24,166 nucleotides of DNA from DATJBF01 sp035515475. Its GTDB lineage: Bacteria > Verrucomicrobiota > Verrucomicrobiia > Palsa-1439. Every line of letters starts with the position of its first letter. Within the stretch, counting starts at the first letter, position 1. Location: the NCBI GenBank assembly GCA_035515475.1, contig DATJBF010000025.1:1-24166 (forward strand), given 5' to 3'. The notes under the pieces are model-generated. The model was not told the origin of the DNA, searched no databases, and was given only the letters and a program-made list of their open reading frames with translations. The position numbers were made by a program, and so were the translations under genes. Shown one piece after another: positions 1 to 7,021 of the stretch.

Positions 1-2
1 TG

Positions 3-110
3 GCCGTGCCGCCGCGTGAACGCGCTTGGTGGCAACGATTGTGGGAGAAGATTCTGAGCCCCATTCCCAACTGCCATGCAGTCGAAAACCGTCCGACGTT
101 CAATGGTTAA
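3..110 (+). CDS. Possible C-terminal end of an upstream gene (partial)
   Basis: The third frame is open from the window edge to a TAA at 108-110. It gives 35 residues rich in Arg and Trp (start AVPPRERAWWQRLWEKIL). No family can be recognised from so short a tail. The other two forward frames meet stops earlier, which is the only positive argument. It may equally be non-coding. Confidence 0.3.
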   Translation, partial: AVPPRERAWWQRLWEKILSPIPNCHAVENRPTFNG

Positions 111-291
111 AATGAGCTCCTACTGCATAGTTCCGGCTTAGGTCATTGTCAGAGTTTGACTGGCTCAACATTCGTCCACCTGCTGGTTGCGCAGGCAGGC
201 CGTCTCACCGTAACCTGTTGGCGCAGTGTCGAGGGGTCGCAGATGCAAGCAAGACATCTGACGCAGAGGCGGTACCGTCGAACAAACAGGC

Positions 292-313
292 AGCCCCGTC
301 GCTCTTCGGGGCT
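292..313 (+). promoter_or_regulatory. Hairpin directly abutting the ribosome binding site of the first ACT gene
   Basis: AGCCCCG (292-298) and CGGGGCT (307-313) form a perfect 7-bp stem with an 8-nt loop. It ends one base before the purine-rich Shine-Dalgarno GGAGGAGGGG (314-323), which serves the ATG at 326. Stacked against the ribosome binding site, it could modulate initiation. The structure is seen; the regulatory role is inference. Confidence 0.35.
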
Positions 314-325
314 GGAGGAGGGGTC

Positions 326-817
326 ATGATGATTGCCACGAAGCAAATCGAGATGATGGTTCGGGTCCCGAATGGGCCGGCCGCTCTGGGTCGTCTCATT
401 GCGGTCGTCAGTTCGTGTGGCACGGAGGTGTTGGCGGCCTGTTCCTATTGGGACCAGGCTGGTCCGGTGGTCATGCTCGTCACCGAGAATCCGCGCCGGG
501 CCACATGTACCCTTGAGGATGCGGGGTTCAAGTGCAAATCGAATGAGGTTGTCCTGGTCGAAACGCCCGATAAACCGGGGCTGGCCGCACTCCTTGGTCA
601 ACGGCTGGCTGCCGCCGGCGTCAACATTCTGTACTCGTACGCGTTTCGCTCGGAGCGCCACCAGTCGTACGTGGTCTTCAAGACGTCGGACGACGACCGG
701 GCCCTGTATATAATTGGGGTGGAGGCATTGATTCACGAACTGGCCGCAGGCAGGAGTTGGCGTCGGCCCGGCGCCGCGAGGGTCGAAGAATTGGACGCGG
801 AACCTCAGGCGGCATGA
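326..817 (+). CDS. Tandem ACT-domain protein, copy A
   Basis: This 163-residue cytoplasmic protein has two ACT-like halves, roughly residues 8-75 and 78-140. The second half has the typical opening ETPDKPGLAALLGQRLAAAG, then GVNILYSYAF, then the strand YVVFKTSDDDRA. ACT domains bind small ligands, usually amino acids, and pass the signal to a partner; no catalytic domain is attached here, so it would be a free-standing sensor. I chose the ATG at 326 because GGAGGAGGGG lies just upstream. The frame stays open further upstream to a TTG at 146, but that stretch is not ACT-like. The closest relative in the window is the 4952-5449 product, which is collinear and nearly the same length. The gene converges with the histidine kinase gene, whose stop lies 59 bp away. 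The ligand is unknown. Confidence 0.8.
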   Translation: MMIATKQIEMMVRVPNGPAALGRLIAVVSSCGTEVLAACSYWDQAGPVVMLVTENPRRATCTLEDAGFKCKSNEVVLVETPDKPGLAALLGQRLAAAGVNILYSYAFRSERHQSYVVFKTSDDDRALYIIGVEALIHELAAGRSWRRPGAARVEELDAEPQAA

Positions 818-876
818 CCTGAAGGTCGCCGCCGATCGGATGACGTCTCCGTCAGGGGTCGGCGGGCGCGTCCGGG

Positions 877-3060
877 CTATGGCTTCTGCGACACGGAGCA
901 GGTAACGCTCACGCCGCCCTGGGGCTCGTTGTGAACCAATAGTTTCCCGCCGATCATGCCAGCCCGGTGGCGCATGATGCGCATTCCCATCCCGGCGGCC
1001 CCGTTTGTCCCGGGCGGGAAGCCGAACCCGTCGTCTTTGACCACGAGCGTGATGGTGCCTTCGGACGCGCCGAGGCGGACGACGATTCGTTTGGCGTGGG
1101 CGTGTTTGGCAGCGTTGTGGGTGGCCTCCTGAGCAATTCGAAACAGTTGAAACGCGAGGGGACCTTTGAGTTCGCCGCAAGCGGAGCCATCCGATTGCAC
1201 GGTGCAGGGCACGCCAAACGATCGCTCGATATGATGGGCAAACTCCTCCAGGGCCGCCCGCAGTCCGAGCCGTTCCAATTCGACGGGGTAGAATCCCCTG
1301 GCCAGACTGCGGGTCTGTTCGACGCTTTGCTCGATCATGGTTTGCAGTCGCCGTACTTCCCGGGCGCGCGTCGGCGAGACTTTCTTCAACTTCGTCTGCA
1401 GCGCCGTCAACAGATAACCGATTCCGGTCAACTGTTGGCCGATTCCATCGTGCAATTCCTGTCCCAGCCGGAGTTGTTCGCGCTCGACGATCTGGGCGAT
1501 CTCGGCCTCCAATCGCTTGCGTTCCTCGATTTCCTCCTCGAGTTGGCGGTGCGTCAGGGTCAACTCCTCCGTGCGTTTTTCGACCCGCGATTCGAGCTCG
1601 CGTTGCCACGTCTGCAGTTCCGTCTCGGCTCGCTTGCGTTCGGTGATGTCGCGCACGATCACCGTGAACAGTTTTTGGCCGCCGACTTTCATGTGCGAGA
1701 TCGATGCTTCGATGGGGAACTCCTCGCCGTTGGTTCGGACACCGTTCAGGGCGCCGAGCGCCCCCATGCGGCGGTTGGTGGCGCCGGTCCGCCCGAAGCT
1801 CTCGATGTGCCGGCGGTGCGCCTCGCGGAACCGCGCGGGAACGAACCGGTCCAGGGGCCGTCCCAGCGCTTCGGCCGCGGTGCAGCCGAACATCCGCTCG
1901 GCCGCGGGATTGAACAGCACGACGCGTTGCCCGGCGTCGACGGCAATAATCGCGTCCATCGCCGAATCGATCAGCCCTGCCAATCGGGCCCGGCTCTCAC
2001 GCAAGGCCCGTTCGGCGCGTTGGCGCTCGGAGACGACGGCACCCAGCACCAAGGTCGTCACGGTGATGGTTCCCATGAACGCCTGCACCAGCAACAGGGA
2101 TTGATTGCGATCGGGCAGTGCGAACGGCCCGGAGCCGTGCACCGTTCCCCAAAGCACGACGATCGCCAGCGCGAAGCACGCCCCGATCGCGCCGCGCCGG
2201 CCGAAACGGAAGGCCGTCCACAGCAGCGGGGGAAAGCAGACGAAGGTCTGCGAATATTGACTGATTGGGGGCGGAAGCAAGCCGCCGAACACGAGGCGGC
2301 CGACGAGCAGAACGGAAATGAAAGCCAGGAGGCCTTCGACGATCTGCTCGCGCCGCCAATGCGGAAACGGCGTGGAACTCCAAATCAGAATCAAGGGAGC
2401 GATAATGAGGGCACTGACCGCATCGCCCAGCCACCACGTGATCCAGATCGCGGCGTAATTGTTCCCGTGGACGAAGCCGACCAGCGCCAAACTGGTGACG
2501 CCGAACGTCGCACTCACGGCGGTGCTCAGGACCGCGGCCAGGAGGACAAACCAGAATATGTCACGCGCCCGTTCGAACGCTTGGCGGCCGTTCGCATACC
2601 GCTGGACCAACCAGGCCCCGAGCAATGGTTCCAGTGTGTTGCCGGTCGCAATGCCGATGGTCGTGGCCAGCGTCCCGGCGGTGGTGATGTTGACCAGAAA
2701 CGCTCCGAGCCAGATGCCCGGCCAGATCCGGTAACCGAACAGCAACACCGCCGCCAGAGCGATTCCCGTGGGTGGCCAGACGGCCGAGGCGCTTTGATTG
2801 AGAAACGCGAGTCGGAGACCGAACTTTCCCGCGCCGAAATAGACGGCGGCGAGGACGACCATCAACACCAGGTCGGAGCGGACGCGGTGATTCGTTGTCC
2901 CGTCGGCGCTCGGCCGTTTCCTTCCGTGGCGGATCATGCCCGACCAATGTCCCATGCCGCTCTGCCCTTCGATCTGTCCGGTCCTGCCTGCAACCAGGTA
3001 ATTTAAGCATCTGGACCGGTTGCGGCGCAATGGAAGTTTTCCTGTTTCTACGGTCGGCAT
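877..3060 (-). CDS. Membrane histidine kinase: MASE1 sensor, PAS, HisKA_3, HATPase
   Basis: This is a 727-residue NarX-class sensor kinase. After about 60 basic residues, several hydrophobic segments (about 64-345) form a MASE1-type integral membrane sensor, with FLNQSASAVWPPTGIALA and WITWWLGDAVSALIIAP as characteristic pieces. A PAS domain follows (about 360-475, from LIDSAMDAIIAVDAGQRVV to IVRDITERK), then a coiled coil (about 475-525). The HisKA_3 box has its phospho-acceptor His537 in GQELHDGIGQQ. The HATPase has Asn649 in the N box (EATHNAAKHA), DDGFGF at 676-681 and GMGMRIMRHRA near 690. The kinase should autophosphorylate and pass phosphate to a NarL-type regulator; the divergent gene at 3311 is the obvious partner. 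Start choice is uncertain: AGGAAT precedes the ATG at 3060, but an internal Met near residue 36 would still keep the whole membrane domain. The stimulus is unknown. Confidence 0.9.
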   Translation of the reverse strand: MPTVETGKLPLRRNRSRCLNYLVAGRTGQIEGQSGMGHWSGMIRHGRKRPSADGTTNHRVRSDLVLMVVLAAVYFGAGKFGLRLAFLNQSASAVWPPTGIALAAVLLFGYRIWPGIWLGAFLVNITTAGTLATTIGIATGNTLEPLLGAWLVQRYANGRQAFERARDIFWFVLLAAVLSTAVSATFGVTSLALVGFVHGNNYAAIWITWWLGDAVSALIIAPLILIWSSTPFPHWRREQIVEGLLAFISVLLVGRLVFGGLLPPPISQYSQTFVCFPPLLWTAFRFGRRGAIGACFALAIVVLWGTVHGSGPFALPDRNQSLLLVQAFMGTITVTTLVLGAVVSERQRAERALRESRARLAGLIDSAMDAIIAVDAGQRVVLFNPAAERMFGCTAAEALGRPLDRFVPARFREAHRRHIESFGRTGATNRRMGALGALNGVRTNGEEFPIEASISHMKVGGQKLFTVIVRDITERKRAETELQTWQRELESRVEKRTEELTLTHRQLEEEIEERKRLEAEIAQIVEREQLRLGQELHDGIGQQLTGIGYLLTALQTKLKKVSPTRAREVRRLQTMIEQSVEQTRSLARGFYPVELERLGLRAALEEFAHHIERSFGVPCTVQSDGSACGELKGPLAFQLFRIAQEATHNAAKHAHAKRIVVRLGASEGTITLVVKDDGFGFPPGTNGAAGMGMRIMRHRAGMIGGKLLVHNEPQGGVSVTCSVSQKP

Positions 3061-3096
3061 AATTCCTAGGGGGCGCAGCTTGACACTGCCACCGAA

Positions 3097-3126
3097 TTGT
3101 AGCCGCGAGCCTCTTTGCGGCTACAA
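3097..3126. repeat. Perfect 10-bp stem palindrome in the divergent promoter region
   Basis: TTGTAGCCGC (3097-3106) and GCGGCTACAA (3117-3126) are perfect reverse complements with a 10-nt loop. It lies in the 250-bp spacer between the divergent kinase and regulator genes. A related GCGGCTACAA string is part of the hairpin leader of thrS at 9585-9594, so this looks like a dispersed short palindrome more than a dedicated operator. No clear -35/-10 pair could be fixed in this spacer. Confidence 0.5.
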
Positions 3127-3310
3127 GACTGTCATCCGATGGTAACAGTGTTCAGATGCGCGCATTCCCAGGGGACCCTAAAATCTTCGCTGGAAAGCTT
3201 GCGGCACATCGGTTATTCTTCATACCCGAAGGGGAGCAGTGGCGAGACTACGAACAGGTGAGCGGTATTGCTGTATTCCATGGAATCGCCGCAGGCAGAG
3301 GAGTTGAGCC

Positions 3311-3994
3311 ATGAACGCGACAACGGACCACAAGGATCGAAAGGGAAAGAAGGCGGTCTTCATCGTCGACGATCATCCCGCCGTGCAAGAGGGGCTGGCA
3401 GCGGTGGTGAACCAGCAACGGGACCTGGAGGTTTGCGGAGCGGCTGGCAGCGCGCGGGACGCGCTGGAGTCGATTGCCGCGGTGAAGCCCGACATCGTGA
3501 TCGTCGATTTGTCGTTGCAGGATGGGAACGGGCTGGAGTTGATCAAAGACCTTCATGCGCGGGACCACAAGCTCCCGCTGCTGGTGCTGTCGATGCACGA
3601 CGAAGCGCTCTATGCCGAGCGGGTGGTGCACGCGGGAGCCGGCGGTTACGTCATGAAGAGAGAGCCGATGAGCGTGCTCCTGACGGCGGTGCGACACGTC
3701 TTGAACGGCGAGGTCTACCTGAGCGAACAGTTGAAGGCGAAGATCGTCGGCTTTCACGTCGGACGTTCCCAGCCGGTCATCCATTCGCCGGTGGAATTGC
3801 TCAGCGATCGCGAACTCGAGGTGTTTGAACTGACCGGGCAGGGTTTGGGGACGCGGGAAATCGCCGAGCGTCTCAAGCTGAGCATGAAGACCGTGTCGTG
3901 TTACCGGCAGAGCATCAAGCTGAAGCTGGGGCTGAAGAACGGGACGGAATTGACCCGGCAAGCCATACACTGGGTCGAAGCTCACGCGGGTTAG
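3311..3994 (+). CDS. NarL/FixJ-family response regulator, copy 1
   Basis: This 227-residue regulator has a receiver domain (about 14-130) and a LuxR-type helix-turn-helix (about 160-225). Receiver residues are Asp20-Asp21 (acidic pair), Asp66 in DIVIVDLS (phospho-acceptor), Ser94 (VLSMHDE) and Lys116 (GYVMKRE). The DNA-binding part has LLSDRELEVFEL, then TREIAERLKLSMKTVSCYRQ. All residues needed for phosphorylation are present. The start at 3311 has AGAGGAG 7 bp upstream. It is divergent from the kinase gene, its likely partner. It is closely similar to the regulator at 6306-6992, with nearly the same recognition helix, so the two may bind related sites. Two strong hairpins follow the stop codon. 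Confidence 0.93.
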   Translation: MNATTDHKDRKGKKAVFIVDDHPAVQEGLAAVVNQQRDLEVCGAAGSARDALESIAAVKPDIVIVDLSLQDGNGLELIKDLHARDHKLPLLVLSMHDEALYAERVVHAGAGGYVMKREPMSVLLTAVRHVLNGEVYLSEQLKAKIVGFHVGRSQPVIHSPVELLSDRELEVFELTGQGLGTREIAERLKLSMKTVSCYRQSIKLKLGLKNGTELTRQAIHWVEAHAG

Positions 3995-4000
3995 AGTGAA

Positions 4001-4030
4001 CGGGGAGAACCCCCGCAGAGGTTCTCCCCG
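4001..4030. terminator. Strong hairpin after response regulator 1
   Basis: CGGGGAGAACC (4001-4011) pairs perfectly with GGTTCTCCCCG (4020-4030), an 11-bp stem with an 8-nt loop, starting 7 bp past the stop codon at 3994. There is no following T-run, so it is not a canonical intrinsic terminator. Its place between convergent genes fits transcript-end protection or bidirectional termination. Confidence 0.55.
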
Positions 4031-4040
4031 CGTTGTGAAC

Positions 4041-4059
4041 GCGGCAGGAAACCTGCCGC
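4041..4059. terminator. Second hairpin in the convergent spacer
   Basis: GCGGCAGG (4041-4048) and CCTGCCGC (4052-4059) form a perfect 8-bp stem with a 3-nt loop. It stands 16 bp before the stop codon of the minus-strand gene ending at 4075. With the hairpin at 4001-4030 it fills nearly the whole 80-bp gap between convergent genes. Again there is no T-tract. Confidence 0.5.
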
Positions 4060-4074
4060 ACGTGCATCAGTACT

Positions 4075-4494
4075 TCAGATGGACGGATATCGAGACGGCG
4101 AGCTGGGCATTTCGCCCACCTTCGGTTCGGCAACCTCGATCCGCTGTGCGACCAGTTTTTCGCCCACGGTATGGTAGGTAACGTTCACCTCATCGCCGAC
4201 CTTGAGGTCCGTGAATCTGGCTTTCGGTTTGTCTTTCGTCACAATCACCGCATTGGCAGGCACGTCGAACGTCTTGTTCAGGATCATGCCGCTAACGGTG
4301 AGGGTGTGTTTTTGTTGGTCGATCGCCCCGATCTTGCCGCTGGTCTCCTGTTGCGGTTCGGTCTTGGCAGGTGCCTGCGCGCCGGGCTTCGGTCCGGGCG
4401 CCGGTTGCGCCCCCCAACTGATCATGGGGACGGCTGCCCACAACAGGGCGGCCACTCCGATGACGATCACTCTCTTCGTTATACTGGCATTCAT
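4075..4494 (-). CDS. Exported small beta-rich protein (DUF5666-like), copy A
   Basis: A 139-residue protein with an N-terminal signal peptide (basic MNASITKR, then a hydrophobic stretch, cleavage probably after the SWGA region near residue 29). A Pro/Ala/Lys/Gln-rich linker follows, then a domain of about 75 residues with alternating strands: SGKIGAIDQQKHTLTVSG, later FTDLKVGDEVNVTYHTVG and KLVAQRIEV. This layout resembles DUF5666-type or OB-like beta-barrel domains; I do not know a function. The start at 4494 is set by GGAAGGAGG at 4501-4509, six bases upstream. The frame extends 17 codons further to 4545 without a ribosome binding site. It is a diverged paralogue of the lipoprotein at 5446-5904. 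Confidence 0.75.
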   Translation of the reverse strand: MNASITKRVIVIGVAALLWAAVPMISWGAQPAPGPKPGAQAPAKTEPQQETSGKIGAIDQQKHTLTVSGMILNKTFDVPANAVIVTKDKPKARFTDLKVGDEVNVTYHTVGEKLVAQRIEVAEPKVGEMPSSPSRYPSI

Positions 4495-4951
4495 TACATG
4501 CCTCCTTCCTGCTCTCACCGTGGCACCAGAGCGCGACATGCTCAACGCGGCATTGGTCGAATTATCGGTTAGGAAGTCCTCCTAATCGGATTTAATGCCG
4601 GGGCCGATTGTGAGGTGGCCGCGGATGAGATATTGATACCCCCAGAATTTTGGAACTGTGGAAGGCCAACGGGGTGGGGGACGATTCACGGGGATGTCCC
4701 CGAGCGAGTTCGCGGATGAGTGCAACAAATCACAGCAGGATGTTCGAGAGCCGGGTCGCCAGCTCAACTGCTTCAGTCGGCAGTGGTACCGGCGTCACAA
4801 CCCCCATTCAGCCGGTGGTTCATTCCCCAACCCAATCAGTCCTCTGTCGGCGGTGGAACCCTACGGTCCACGGCGCGATTGGGAGAACCCATACTGCCGA
4901 CCCCCCCTTTGTTCCGGTTGGCCATCAAACTCCCGTGAGGAGATCGCCCCC
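4495..4951. other. Intergenic region between divergent exported-protein A and ACT-B genes
   Basis: This 457-bp stretch has no convincing gene of its own. A frame continuous with the ACT-B gene is open back to 4658, but the residues lack ACT character and the better ribosome binding site lies at the downstream GTG. It holds an imperfect inverted repeat at 4566-4588 (CGGTTAGGA, 5-nt spacer, TCCTAATCG) about 70 bp upstream of the minus-strand start. No confident promoter was identified. Confidence 0.5.
4566..4588. promoter_or_regulatory. Inverted repeat upstream of exported protein A
   Basis: CGGTTAGGA and TCCTAATCG form a 9-bp arm pair with one G/T wobble and a 5-bp spacer. The position, 72-94 bp upstream of the ATG at 4494 on the minus strand, suits an operator or a leader hairpin. 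The sequence was seen; the role is a guess. Confidence 0.3.
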
Positions 4952-5449
4952 GTGACCGGTCCCCTCAAATCGGCGGCCGTGCACCTGGGCCGGGAGTTGG
5001 TGGTGCACATTCCGGGGCCACGTCGGCACGTGGACCATCTCTTGCGGCGGATGGCCGCTGAGGGCATCGAGGTGTTGGCCCATTGTTGTGCGAGTCATGC
5101 CGGCGGCAATCATCTGCTGATGGTGCTGGAGAACGTCGAGGCTGCCTGTGCCATGGTCCGATCTGCGGGCTACAAATGCGACACGAAGCCGATCATCTGG
5201 ATTGCAGCTCCGTGCCGGGTCGGCCTGGCGGCACTGTTGGGACAACAACTCCGGGCGGAAGGCGTCAACATCTTGTACACGTACGGTTCGTGGGACGCCT
5301 GGCCACGGGCGGTCCTCGTGTTCAAGACCACGCACGATGACCGCGCATTCGGAATACTGAATGCCGCCCTCGAAGACTTGATGTTGGCGCGCCGCTCGGC
5401 TGACTGGGTTGAGTCGGCGGCGTCGGCAGCGCCCATGAACCGGTGCTAA
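4952..5449 (+). CDS. Tandem ACT-domain protein, copy B
   Basis: This 165-residue protein is a paralogue of the 326-817 product and aligns with it end to end. The first ACT-like half (about 14-75) begins ELVVHIPGPRRHVDHLLRRM. The second (about 80-145) has VGLAALLGQQLRAEGVNILY, then VLVFKTTHDDRAF. The GTG at 4952 is the best start: GTGAGGAG lies just upstream (4935-4942), and the resulting length matches copy A. The reading frame stays open back to 4658 without ACT-like content. It is probably a cytoplasmic ligand-binding regulator or sensor without its own enzymatic domain. Its stop codon overlaps the stop of the convergent lipoprotein gene by four bases. Copy B has APCRVG where copy A has TPDKPG at the ACT2 ligand turn, so ligand preference may differ (inference). 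Confidence 0.77.
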   Translation: MTGPLKSAAVHLGRELVVHIPGPRRHVDHLLRRMAAEGIEVLAHCCASHAGGNHLLMVLENVEAACAMVRSAGYKCDTKPIIWIAAPCRVGLAALLGQQLRAEGVNILYTYGSWDAWPRAVLVFKTTHDDRAFGILNAALEDLMLARRSADWVESAASAAPMNRC

Positions 5450-5904
5450 TCCGTCTTGTTGGGATTGCTCGGATCGGGGTTCAACATCTTCTCGAGTCGT
5501 TCGACTTCCGGTGCCGGCTTTTCCCCGGCGGCGACGGCGGTGCGAACAATCCGGGTCGCCGTCGCCACCGCGTCGTGCTGCTCGTATTCCACCTCAACCA
5601 GATCGCCCACGTTCAACGTAGACAACGCGCCGTGCCGGGAGGTCTCGGTGAACACCGGAGTCTTGGATCCCACAACGAAATCTTTCTGATCTGCCGTGGA
5701 TTTTACAGTCAGCAGATGAACGGACGGCCTGATGTGAACGATGGTTCCCGAGAACGTGTTGCCCGGGGCCGCCTCCGTTGCCGATGGAACGGCCGGTAAC
5801 GGCGGCGCCTTCGGCGGGGCCGTTGGTCGGGGAGATTGGCAGGCGAGGACCAGAAGACCTGTTGCCAGCGTGACGGGTATCGTAAACCACCGCATCGTGT
5901 TCAT
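5446..5904 (-). CDS. Lipoprotein with DUF5666-like beta domain, copy B
   Basis: This 152-residue protein has a lipoprotein signal: MNTMRWFTIPVTLATGLL followed by the lipobox LVLAC with Cys22. A Pro/Ala-rich linker (about 23-45) leads to a strand-rich domain: FSGTIVHIRPSVHLLTVKS, KDFVVGSKTPVFTET, then LNVGDLVEVEYEQHDAVATA. The pattern of the last strands (L-V-G-D-x-V-x-V-x-Y) is shared with the 4075-4494 protein, so the two are diverged paralogues, one lipidated and one probably soluble. The start at 5904 is supported by GGAGGTGG at 5908-5915. Envelope location is predicted; the function is not known. It is convergent with the ACT-B gene, with a four-base stop overlap at 5446-5449. Confidence 0.78.
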   Translation of the reverse strand: MNTMRWFTIPVTLATGLLVLACQSPRPTAPPKAPPLPAVPSATEAAPGNTFSGTIVHIRPSVHLLTVKSTADQKDFVVGSKTPVFTETSRHGALSTLNVGDLVEVEYEQHDAVATATRIVRTAVAAGEKPAPEVERLEKMLNPDPSNPNKTD

Positions 5905-6034
5905 CTTCCACCTCCAGACGGAATCTTCCCTCGATTGCCTCCGGAATCAAGTGAGCCCCGCGCGAATTGCACGATGAGCTGGAGGCGGCAGAATAACCGC
6001 CAGCGCCCACCAGCGCCGGGCGGACGTCTAGGGT

Positions 6035-6049
6035 TTCGCCCTGGGCGAA
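6035..6049. promoter_or_regulatory. Near-perfect palindrome upstream of lipoprotein B and the DUF2934/regulator pair
   Basis: TTCGCCC (6035-6041), one central base, GGGCGAA (6043-6049). It lies in the 273-bp divergent spacer between the lipoprotein (start 5904) and the small ORF at 6178. It could be an operator shared by the two transcripts, or another dispersed short palindrome. Nothing else was recognised in this spacer. Confidence 0.3.
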
Positions 6050-6177
6050 GTTCGGGTTTTCCCCGAGTGGAATCGGGAGGCTCCCTCGATTATGTATTCG
6101 CCAGTTGTATTTCCGTCAGGAGCCTGAATGAACGACCTGTAGGCTGGCAACTTGAGCATTGAGGAGGTACCAGAGCG

Positions 6178-6309
6178 ATGAAATCCACCGGCCCATCTGA
6201 AGCGGAAATCCGTGAGCGCGCCTATGAGCTTTTTCTCGAGCGCGGCGGGATGACCGTGAAATGCGCGCTGGCCCCGGACACCGCGACCCGGAAAGACGGC
6301 GGAGGATGA
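6178..6309 (+). CDS. 43-residue DUF2934-like small protein, coupled to response regulator 2
   Basis: The ATG at 6178 has GAGGAGGT (6161-6168) upstream. The product starts MKSTGPSEAEIRERAYELF and continues LERGG, matching the N-terminal half of DUF2934 proteins (E-I-R-x-R-A-Y-E-L-x-x-E-R-G-G). The usual second half, with its G-H-x-x-E-D-W segment, is missing. The frame ends in KCALAPDTATRKDGGG and stops at TGA 6307-6309. The next gene's ATG is 6306-6308, so the two overlap as ATGA, which indicates translational coupling. The +1-like frame over 6261-6305 reads GPGHRDPERRRR, which recalls the missing half, so the gene may be a frameshifted DUF2934. The function of the family is unknown. Confidence 0.6.
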   Translation: MKSTGPSEAEIRERAYELFLERGGMTVKCALAPDTATRKDGGG

Positions 6310-6992
6310 AACCGAAACCCAAGCGGGCGACGCCGAAGACGAAGACCCGGGTGTTGTTGGTGGACGATCATCCGCTGGTCCGACAAGGCATGATTTGCCG
6401 TCTCGGCCTGGAAAAGGACATCGAGGTCTGTGCCGAAGCCGGCAGCCGCGGGGAGGCGATGCAAGCCATCGCGCAATCGCAGCCGGACCTGGCGATTGTG
6501 GACATCTCGTTGGAAGACGGCAGCGGCCTCGAATTGATCAAGGACATCAAGGCACAGTATCCCACGTTGCCGATACTCGTGCTCTCCGTGCACGAGGAAA
6601 CGCTGTACGCGGAACGGGCGTTGCACGCCGGTGCCGGTGGCTACGTCATGAAGCGGCAGCCCTTGGGCGTCTTTTTGGAGGCGATGCGGCAGGTCCTGCG
6701 GGGCGAAACGTACGTGAGCGAGCAGTTGAAGGCGCGGATCATCGGGTTTCATCTCGGGCGGCCGGAACGCGTGGTTCATTCGCCGGTGGAATTGCTCAGC
6801 GATCGCGAGCTGGAAGTCTTTGAACTGATGGGAAACGGGTTGGCGACCCGGGAAATCGCCAGACGCCTCAAGCTGAGCATGAAAACCGTATCGTGTTACC
6901 GGCAGAACGCGAAAAGCAAGCTCCGCCTGAAAGACGGCAGCGAACTGGTGCGCTACGCCATCAACTGGGTCGCCAACATGAACGTGACATAA
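6306..6992 (+). CDS. NarL/FixJ-family response regulator, copy 2
   Basis: This 228-residue paralogue of the 3311-3994 regulator has the same architecture. Receiver residues are Asp20-Asp21, phospho-acceptor Asp66 (LAIVDISLED), Ser94 (VLSVHEE) and Lys116 (GYVMKRQ). The LuxR-type helix-turn-helix has LLSDRELEVFEL and TREIARRLKLSMKTVSCYRQ. The start at 6306 is preferred over an in-frame ATG at 6261: it has GGCGGAGG directly upstream, overlaps the upstream small ORF as ATGA, and gives a protein collinear with copy 1. No kinase gene adjoins it, so it may share the MASE1 kinase at 877-3060 or be an orphan. The nearly identical recognition helix suggests overlapping DNA targets. Confidence 0.92.
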   Translation: MKPKPKRATPKTKTRVLLVDDHPLVRQGMICRLGLEKDIEVCAEAGSRGEAMQAIAQSQPDLAIVDISLEDGSGLELIKDIKAQYPTLPILVLSVHEETLYAERALHAGAGGYVMKRQPLGVFLEAMRQVLRGETYVSEQLKARIIGFHLGRPERVVHSPVELLSDRELEVFELMGNGLATREIARRLKLSMKTVSCYRQNAKSKLRLKDGSELVRYAINWVANMNVT

Positions 6993-7021
6993 GCCGGCTC
7001 CCCAGCGCCGCGTTGCGCCTC

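Noticed and set aside
146..325. Earlier TTG start for the ACT-A gene
   Set aside because: No ribosome binding site; the residues are not ACT-like, while ATG 326 has a strong Shine-Dalgarno and matches the length of the paralogue.
149..1609. Long minus-strand open frame of 486 codons across the ACT-A gene and the kinase C-terminus
   Set aside because: It is antisense to two genes with clear domains; composition is Arg/Pro-rich with no recognisable fold, as expected for a GC-rich shadow frame.
967..3006. Plus-strand open frame of 679 codons opposite the histidine kinase
   Set aside because: Mirror frame of the kinase; no domain and very high Gly/Arg/Gln content.
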